Of a stretch of DNA of 10,109 nt, positions 6,295-10,109 are shown one piece after another. The stretch is from contig CAZDXJ010000081.1 in assembly GCA_964509475.1 (NCBI GenBank), positions 1 to 10,109 of the forward strand, read 5' to 3'. Numbering within the stretch: position 1 is the stretch's first letter; every line of letters begins with the position of its first letter. Under the pieces are notes generated by a model. That model was not told the DNA's origin, did no database searches, and saw only the letters and a list, made by a program, of their open reading frames with translations. The position numbers and the translations under genes were made by a program. This stretch comes from CAZDXJ01 sp964509475. GTDB lineage: Bacteria > Pseudomonadota > Gammaproteobacteria > Methylococcales > Methylomonadaceae.

Positions 6295-7860
6295 GTGAAC
6301 AAACCGTATAAAAACACCCGAATTGATCGACTGACGAAAACCCGCTTTGACGTTATTGTGATTGGCAGCGGTATTGGCGGATTGACGGCGGCGGCGTTGT
6401 TGGCTAAAAGCGGTTTATCGGTTTTGGTTGTTGAGCAGCATGACCGTCCCGGCGGTTACGCGCATGGGTTTAAAAGGAAAAATTATTTTTTTGATGCCGG
6501 TGTGCATTTGACCAGTGGTTGTTTCAGCGAAGGTTATAACGGTGGTCAGGTGATTTATAAAGTATTGCAAGCGGTTGGTGTTTCCGGCCAGCTTGAATTT
6601 AGCTTGGTGAATCCCTTTTATCAGGCGCGTTATCCACAGTTGAGTATTGATTTGCCTTTGTCCATGGAGGCTTTTTGGCAAACACTCCGGCAATATTTTC
6701 CAAACCAGGCTCAGGGTTTGCGTAATTTTCTTGAATTATGCCTGCGGGTTGCCCAACAGGCCGCGACCGCTGATGATGTCATCCATACGGGCAAGGGGGA
6801 AAGGGTTCGTGAAGACCTGACCTTTATGCTGCATTACCGGAATGCGACGCTGGAGGGTGTTCTGAATGAGTTTGTCGATGATTTCAGATTGAAAGCCGTA
6901 CTGTCAACAACCTGGCCTTATTTGGGATTGCCGCCGTCCAAAGTGTCTTTTGTTTACTGGGCGACGATGTTTATCGGTTATCTGGTCGATGGCGCTTGTT
7001 ATTGCAAGGGCGGTTTTCAAAACCTGGCTGACGCGCTGGCAATGGGTGTGATCGGTAATGGTGGGGAAATTCTGTATAAACATACGGTGCAACGCATTCA
7101 TGTAAGTGGGGGCAGGGTACAAGGTGTTCGCCTGACATCCGGTGATGAGCTGACCGCGCCGGTCATCGTATCGAATGCGGATATGCGGCAGACGGTTTAT
7201 GAATTGGTCGGGCAGAAATATTTCGATAGCCGTTATCTTGACAGAATCAACGTTATGCAACATTCTCTGTCAATTTTTGCCGTTTATATTGCTACCGATC
7301 TCGATATGAGAAGTCATGCCATCGGGCATGAGACCTTTTGTTATGCAGGTTATGATCATGATCAAAATTACCAGGATACAAGAAAAGGCAATATTTCCTG
7401 GCTCAGTATCACCGTGCCGACTTTGCATGATTCCCGGTTGGCGCCGGTGGGGGAGCATTTACTGATTTTGACCACCTTATTACCTTTTGATCTGAGCCGG
7501 GATTGGTCGGCTGAAAAAAACGCTTACCAACAGCAGATGCTGACTTTGGCCGAGGGTTTGATTCCGGGGTTGAAACGGCATTTGTTGTTTGTTGAGTCGG
7601 GTTCACCGGCGACCATGCGGCGTTATACGTTCAATTATCAGGGCGCTGCCTATGGCTGGGATGTGACGCCGGAACAGGTTGGAGCAAACCGGATACAGCA
7701 ACAATCTCCGCTCTCGGGTTTGTATTTCAGCGGCCATTGGACGGCGCCGGGCGGAGGCGTTTATGGGGTCAGTGTTTCGGGTATGAAAGTGGCGCAGTGT
7801 ATTTTAGGAATAAACGGACAAAAGGATTTTTGGCAATTTGTTGGAAATAAAAAGCTATGA
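6295..7860 (+). CDS. CrtI/CrtISO-type FAD-dependent oxidoreductase (phytoene desaturase family)
   Basis: The N-terminus has the dinucleotide-binding fold FDVIVIGSGIGG (GxGxxG at 24-29), Glu47 at the end of strand 2 and DRPGGYAHGF, the hallmark of amine-oxidase/phytoene-desaturase flavoproteins. The C-terminus has GLYFSGHWTAPGGGVYG at 475-491, the second FAD-contacting motif, matching 'G-hydrophobic-G...PGGGVxG' of carotenoid desaturases and isomerases. At 521 residues it is the usual size. GTG 6295 is preferred because the open frame further upstream overlaps the nuclease gene and encodes nothing family-like. Relatives desaturate or isomerise carotenoids, saturate retinol, or work in polyene pigment clusters; the substrate is not evident and this is closer in style to CrtISO/retinol saturase than to classic CrtI (my judgement). 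Its stop overlaps the next start as ATGA, so it is translationally coupled to the glycosyltransferase. Confidence 0.9.
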   Translation: MNKPYKNTRIDRLTKTRFDVIVIGSGIGGLTAAALLAKSGLSVLVVEQHDRPGGYAHGFKRKNYFFDAGVHLTSGCFSEGYNGGQVIYKVLQAVGVSGQLEFSLVNPFYQARYPQLSIDLPLSMEAFWQTLRQYFPNQAQGLRNFLELCLRVAQQAATADDVIHTGKGERVREDLTFMLHYRNATLEGVLNEFVDDFRLKAVLSTTWPYLGLPPSKVSFVYWATMFIGYLVDGACYCKGGFQNLADALAMGVIGNGGEILYKHTVQRIHVSGGRVQGVRLTSGDELTAPVIVSNADMRQTVYELVGQKYFDSRYLDRINVMQHSLSIFAVYIATDLDMRSHAIGHETFCYAGYDHDQNYQDTRKGNISWLSITVPTLHDSRLAPVGEHLLILTTLLPFDLSRDWSAEKNAYQQQMLTLAEGLIPGLKRHLLFVESGSPATMRRYTFNYQGAAYGWDVTPEQVGANRIQQQSPLSGLYFSGHWTAPGGGVYGVSVSGMKVAQCILGINGQKDFWQFVGNKKL

Positions 7861-8612
7861 TACCTTCCAAAACCCATTTGGTACTTATTCCGGCTTATAA
7901 TCCAGGCGGGCAGGTTGTGCGTGTTGTCGAAGAGGTTTTACAGTATTGGCAGCCGATCTGGGTTGTGATCGATGGCAGTGATGATGGATCGGAGCGCTTG
8001 TTGGATGAATTGGCGGGAAAACAAGCCGCACTGACTCTTTTGCGCCATCCATACAACCAGGGTAAAGGCAGTGCCGTTTATACCGGTGTGCAACAGGCTT
8101 TGGCACAAGGATTCAGCCATGTTTTAACCCTGGATGCCGATGGTCAGCATCCAGCCTCATTCATCGCAGAGTTTATGCAGTGTTCACAAGCTAATCCGCA
8201 AGCGATGATTCTTGGCGTACCCGTTTTTGCTCAGGATGCGCCGACTGTGCGGGTCAAAGGCCGGAAAATATCAAACTTTTGGGCTAATCTGGAAACCTTG
8301 TGGGCGGGAATCGGTGACTCCTTGTTCGGATTTCGGGTTTATCCATTACCGGATTTGCAACGGGTTATGCAACAGACCCATTTTGCCCGGCGCTTTGATT
8401 TTGATCCGGAAGTGGTGGTGCGCATGGTCTGGAATAATGTGCCTGTCATTAATCGTCCGGCGCCGGTGCGTTATATCGCGGAAGAAGAGGGGGGTATCTC
8501 GCATTTTAATTATTTGCGGGATAATTTGTTGTTAATCTGGATGCATACCCGGTTATTCCTTGAATTTATGATGCGTCTGCCCGTTTTGTTGAAGCGCCGG
8601 TGTAAACCCTGA
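7857..8612 (+). CDS. Family 2 glycosyltransferase, dolichyl-phosphate-mannose-synthase-like
   Basis: The 251-residue protein is a compact GT-A enzyme: VLIPAYNPG at 9-17, VVIDGSDDGS around 36-45, HPYNQGKGSAV at 64-74, DADGQH at 93-98 (the metal-binding DXD) and GDSLFGFRVYP followed by FDFDPEVVVR. These are DPM1/GT2 signatures. The C-terminal segment EGGISHFNYLRDNLLLIW ending in MHTRLF is a feature I associate with GT2 proteins of aryl-polyene/xanthomonadin-type clusters, a recollection and not a search result. No long transmembrane domain follows, so it is probably a soluble or peripheral protein working on a membrane lipid acceptor. It overlaps the FAD oxidoreductase gene by 4 bp and precedes the acyltransferase gene by 10 bp, so the three are almost surely one transcript. 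The likely role is transfer of a hexose to a lipophilic product made or modified by its neighbours. Confidence 0.9.
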   Translation: MIPSKTHLVLIPAYNPGGQVVRVVEEVLQYWQPIWVVIDGSDDGSERLLDELAGKQAALTLLRHPYNQGKGSAVYTGVQQALAQGFSHVLTLDADGQHPASFIAEFMQCSQANPQAMILGVPVFAQDAPTVRVKGRKISNFWANLETLWAGIGDSLFGFRVYPLPDLQRVMQQTHFARRFDFDPEVVVRMVWNNVPVINRPAPVRYIAEEEGGISHFNYLRDNLLLIWMHTRLFLEFMMRLPVLLKRRCKP

Positions 8613-8622
8613 AGCGCCTGTC

Positions 8623-9378
8623 ATGATGCCAACATTGTTGAAAACCGGATTGTGCCGAGCTTATGAATGGCTTGTTTTTTTGTTGGGTGCAGTGTATTTC
8701 GTTACCGCCGGTGTTTTGTTTTCCTTGTTCGCATTGCTGGTTAAACCGTTTGTCAAACGCCGTACGGCGCAACACCTGGGCCGATATGGAATGCACCTTC
8801 TGACGCGGATTTTTTTTGCCGGATTGCGCCATTCGGGTTTGGTCATTGCCGATTTTGATGCGTTGGATAAACTGCGTGATGAAGAGGGTGTGATTCTGGC
8901 CCCGAATCATCCTTGTTTGATGGATGCGCTTTTTATAACGTCAAAATTATCCAATGTTGTCTGTGTCATGAAAGGCTCGATATCCGGTAATCCAATCTTT
9001 TTTGGCGCGGCATCACTGGGCGAGTTTATTCGTAGCGATACACCGATGCGATTTATGCAGCTTTGTCAACGTGCCTTATCCGAAGGCGGGCAGTTATTAT
9101 TGTTCCCGGAAGGAACACGTACCGTAACCCGAACGGTCAATCCGTTCAAAGGTGGTTTTGCTTTGCTGGCGCAAAAGACCGGCGCTCCCATACAAACATT
9201 ATTTATTGAAGCCAATACAGATTTTTTGGGTAAGCGCTGGTTTTTATTCAAAAAACCGGATTTTCCGCTGGTTTATCGTATTACTCTGGGTAAGAAGTTT
9301 TATGTCGATGCCGGTTGTGGACACAAACAATTTACAATTGAACTGCAACAATATTTTAAAAAGCACTTGTCCAAGTAG
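8623..9378 (+). CDS. PlsC-type lysophospholipid/glycolipid acyltransferase
   Basis: The 251-residue product has an N-terminal hydrophobic stretch (about residues 16-40) anchoring it to the inner membrane, then the LPLAT domain: APNHPCLMD with His96-x4-Asp101 (catalytic dyad), a middle block ending FIRSDTP near 135-141, and FPEGTR at 161-166, which binds the phosphate or head group; GGFALLAQKTGAPI completes block IV. The family moves fatty acyl groups from acyl-CoA or acyl-ACP to a hydroxyl acceptor. Its place behind a CrtI-like oxidoreductase and a GT2 suggests that the acceptor may be a glycosylated lipid or pigment and not lysophosphatidic acid, by functional analogy with the staphyloxanthin pathway (CrtP/CrtQ/CrtO) and with polyene clusters. 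Two ATGs (8623, 8626) are possible starts. A diverged copy of the last codons of this gene lies directly downstream. Confidence 0.9.
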   Translation: MMPTLLKTGLCRAYEWLVFLLGAVYFVTAGVLFSLFALLVKPFVKRRTAQHLGRYGMHLLTRIFFAGLRHSGLVIADFDALDKLRDEEGVILAPNHPCLMDALFITSKLSNVVCVMKGSISGNPIFFGAASLGEFIRSDTPMRFMQLCQRALSEGGQLLLFPEGTRTVTRTVNPFKGGFALLAQKTGAPIQTLFIEANTDFLGKRWFLFKKPDFPLVYRITLGKKFYVDAGCGHKQFTIELQQYFKKHLSK

Positions 9379-9385
9379 ACTGCCC

Positions 9386-9410
9386 TGCAAAATGTGTTTC
9401 ACATTTTGCA
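9386..9410 (+). terminator. Perfect 11-bp hairpin just after the acyltransferase stop codon
   Basis: TGCAAAATGTG (9386-9396), loop TTT, CACATTTTGCA (9400-9410) forms an uninterrupted stem eight bases after the TAG. No T-run follows, so it is not a standard intrinsic terminator; it could mark or protect the 3' end of the four-gene transcript. Outer arms CTGCAA (9385-9390) and TTGCAG (9415-9420) offer an alternative pairing that is shared with the downstream copy. Confidence 0.4.
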
Positions 9411-9425
9411 AAACTTGCAGAGATG

Positions 9426-9619
9426 TAGATAAAGTTTTTTATGTATCATTCTGGCCGGGACAAGGGAAATTTTACGTCAATATTGGTTGCAAACATAAGC
9501 AATCTAAATGGCGGAAATGTTTTTTCAAAATTTGCTTGTCCAAATCAGGTATTTCTGCAAGATGTGTTGCCTGTTTTACAGGATTTGCAGAAATGGCATT
9601 GGATTATCGTGATAGCTAG
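9426..9619 (+). pseudogene. Decayed copy of the acyltransferase C-terminus
   Basis: Frame 9428-9619 reads KFYVNIGCKHKQ, later CLSK, against KFYVDAGCGHKQ and HLSK in the intact acyltransferase; nine of twelve residues agree in the first block. Further upstream DKVFYVSF parallels the DFPLVYRITL region. The stop codon of the parent (TAG) is changed, so the frame reads on to TAG at 9617. Seven of the differences are silent third-position changes in shared residues, which suggests that the copy diverged while still coding, for example as the tail of a former tandem paralogue. It has no start codon or catalytic motif of its own. Confidence 0.65.
9551..9594 (+). repeat. Nested hairpin in the duplicated 3' flank
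   Basis: ATTTCTGCAA (9551-9560) pairs with TTGCAGAAAT (9585-9594), ten perfect pairs; inside it CCTGT (9570-9574), loop TTT, ACAGG (9578-9582) forms a second stem. It occupies the position equivalent to the hairpin after the intact acyltransferase gene, but the inner pairing differs. No T-run follows. Confidence 0.55.
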
Positions 9620-9653
9620 ATATAACTTTTTGATTTTTAAATATAAAATTTAT

Positions 9654-9669
9654 TGGCACGATATATGTA
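9654..9669 (+). promoter_or_regulatory. Weak sigma-54-like promoter upstream of the Asp/Gly-repeat gene
   Basis: TGGCACG (9654-9660) is a perfect -24 element; after a four-base spacer ATGTA (9665-9669) takes the -12 place, where TTGCA is expected, so the invariant GC is GT here. A start near 9680 would give a 60-nt leader that contains GCCTT/AAGGC (9687-9691, 9699-9703), a small hairpin. No activator-binding sites or convincing sigma-70 alternative were found. Confidence 0.3.
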
Positions 9670-9739
9670 TATTAATTTTGTGAAGAGCCTTTTTCAGGAA
9701 GGCACAGAAATTTTCAGAAAACTTTGATAGGTATAGATT

Positions 9740-10109
9740 ATGGAATTTAAATTGAAAAAAATTGCGGCTGCACTAGCGACTGTATGCGTTGTTTCAGCTC
9801 CTGTTGTATTTTCTTCGGCGGCGTACGCTGATGATAACTATTATGGAGACGATGATTTTTATCATAATGGTGGTAACGGCGGCAATAACGGTAATGGCGG
9901 TTTGCACGATGCCGATGGCGATGGCGATCTTGACAACGGTACCGGCACCGATACCGACGGCGACAGCCACAACGGCGGCAATAACGGTAACGGCGGTTTG
10001 CACGATGGCGATGGCGATGGCGATCTTGACAACGGTACCGGCACCGATACCGACGGCGACAGCCACAACGGCGGCAATAACGGTAACGGCGGTTTGCACG
10101 ATGGCGATG
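9740..10109 (+). CDS. Secreted Asp/Gly-rich tandem-repeat protein, possibly calcium-binding (3' end outside window)
   Basis: ATG 9740, preceded by AGGT at 9729-9732 as a short Shine-Dalgarno, opens a frame that runs off the window after 123 codons. Residues 1-30 are a clear Sec signal peptide: KLKK, hydrophobic core, and AYA before the acidic mature start DDNYYGDDDFYHNGG. From residue 47 the protein is made of 32-residue repeats: a Gly/Asn half (GGNNGNGGLH) and an Asp half (DGDGDGDLDNGTGT, then DTDGDSHN). The Asp spacing DxDxDGx is that of EF-hand-like and thrombospondin type-3 calcium loops, so calcium binding outside the cell is a reasonable inference. There is no cysteine in the visible mature part and no lipobox. 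Its name and family are not recognised. It could be a matrix, adhesin or cell-surface protein; the missing C-terminus would decide. Confidence 0.8.
   Translation, partial: MEFKLKKIAAALATVCVVSAPVVFSSAAYADDNYYGDDDFYHNGGNGGNNGNGGLHDADGDGDLDNGTGTDTDGDSHNGGNNGNGGLHDGDGDGDLDNGTGTDTDGDSHNGGNNGNGGLHDGD
9878..10109 (+). repeat. 96-bp tandem repeat array (two full units plus 40 bp)
   Basis: Units begin with GGCGGCAATAAC at 9878, 9974 and 10070, exactly 96 bp apart. Units 1 and 2 differ at only 2 of 96 bases (AAT/AAC silent; GCC/GGC, Ala to Gly), and the visible 40 bp of unit 3 equal unit 2. Such identity at silent sites means recent expansion or homogenisation. The window ends in the array, so copy number is unknown. 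Confidence 0.97.

Larger units (their letters stand above)
9257..9595 (+). repeat. Diverged head-to-tail duplication, two units of about 169 bp
   Basis: Unit A (about 9257-9425) is the last 39 or so codons of the acyltransferase gene plus 47 bp of 3' flank. Unit B (about 9426-9595) follows directly. Markers keep a constant offset: GAT at 9259/9428, CTTGTCCAA at 9366/9535 (169 bp each) and the hairpin arm ending GATG or AATG at 9425/9595 (170 bp). About 70% of bases agree in the best-aligned 36 bp. Confidence 0.75.

Noticed and set aside
9597..9680. Possible third unit of the 169-bp tandem duplication
   Set aside because: Only a short AT-rich match (AGATA followed by a T-run) lines up, which chance can explain.
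9441..9683. Plus-strand 80-codon frame after the acyltransferase
   Set aside because: It is out of frame with the recognisable acyltransferase-like copy in the same bases and has no family-like content.
9794..10099. Minus-strand frames rich in Ala/Val/Ile or Pro/Ser over the 96-bp repeats
   Set aside because: They are a by-product of the repetitive, GC-biased coding array. The plus strand has a start, a ribosome-binding site and a signal peptide; the minus frames have none.

Overview
The window is 10.1 kb of bacterial chromosome. Gene families, moderate GC content and gene style suggest a gammaproteobacterium. A methanotroph of the Methylococcales is a reasonable guess, but no diagnostic marker gene is present. 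No rRNA, tRNA, CRISPR array or intact insertion sequence is visible.

Left part (1-3367, all on the minus strand) is one end of a surface-glycan locus. In transcription order it holds a truncated flippase remnant, an intact Wzx-like flippase, a SAM-dependent methyltransferase with an N-terminal four-cysteine motif, and a family 2 glycosyltransferase cut by the window edge. The last two overlap by 8 bp. This part, especially 1-1720, is visibly more AT-rich than the rest. The flippase remnant shows past rearrangement.

Middle part (3368-5441) holds single genes. One encodes an Rpn/PD-(D/E)XK-like protein with a C-terminal DUF4351 domain. It is interrupted by a 100-N assembly gap that probably stands for about one missing base. 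Next come a divergent 46-residue membrane miniprotein and, convergent with it, D-aminoacyl-tRNA deacylase (dtd).

Right part (5442-9378, plus strand) is a compact run of four genes: a secreted staphylococcal-nuclease-like protein, a CrtI/CrtISO-type FAD oxidoreductase, a GT2 glycosyltransferase (ATGA overlap) and a PlsC-type membrane acyltransferase. The last three look like a unit that desaturates or isomerises, glycosylates and acylates a lipophilic molecule, perhaps a carotenoid or aryl-polyene-like pigment. The sequence does not show the substrate.

After the acyltransferase, 9426-9595 is a diverged head-to-tail copy (period about 169 bp) of that gene's last codons and its 3' flank. Then, after a weak sigma-54-like site, a secreted Asp/Gly-rich protein begins. 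It is built from nearly identical 96-bp (32-residue) repeats with DxDxDG-like calcium-binding spacing. The window ends inside the third repeat.
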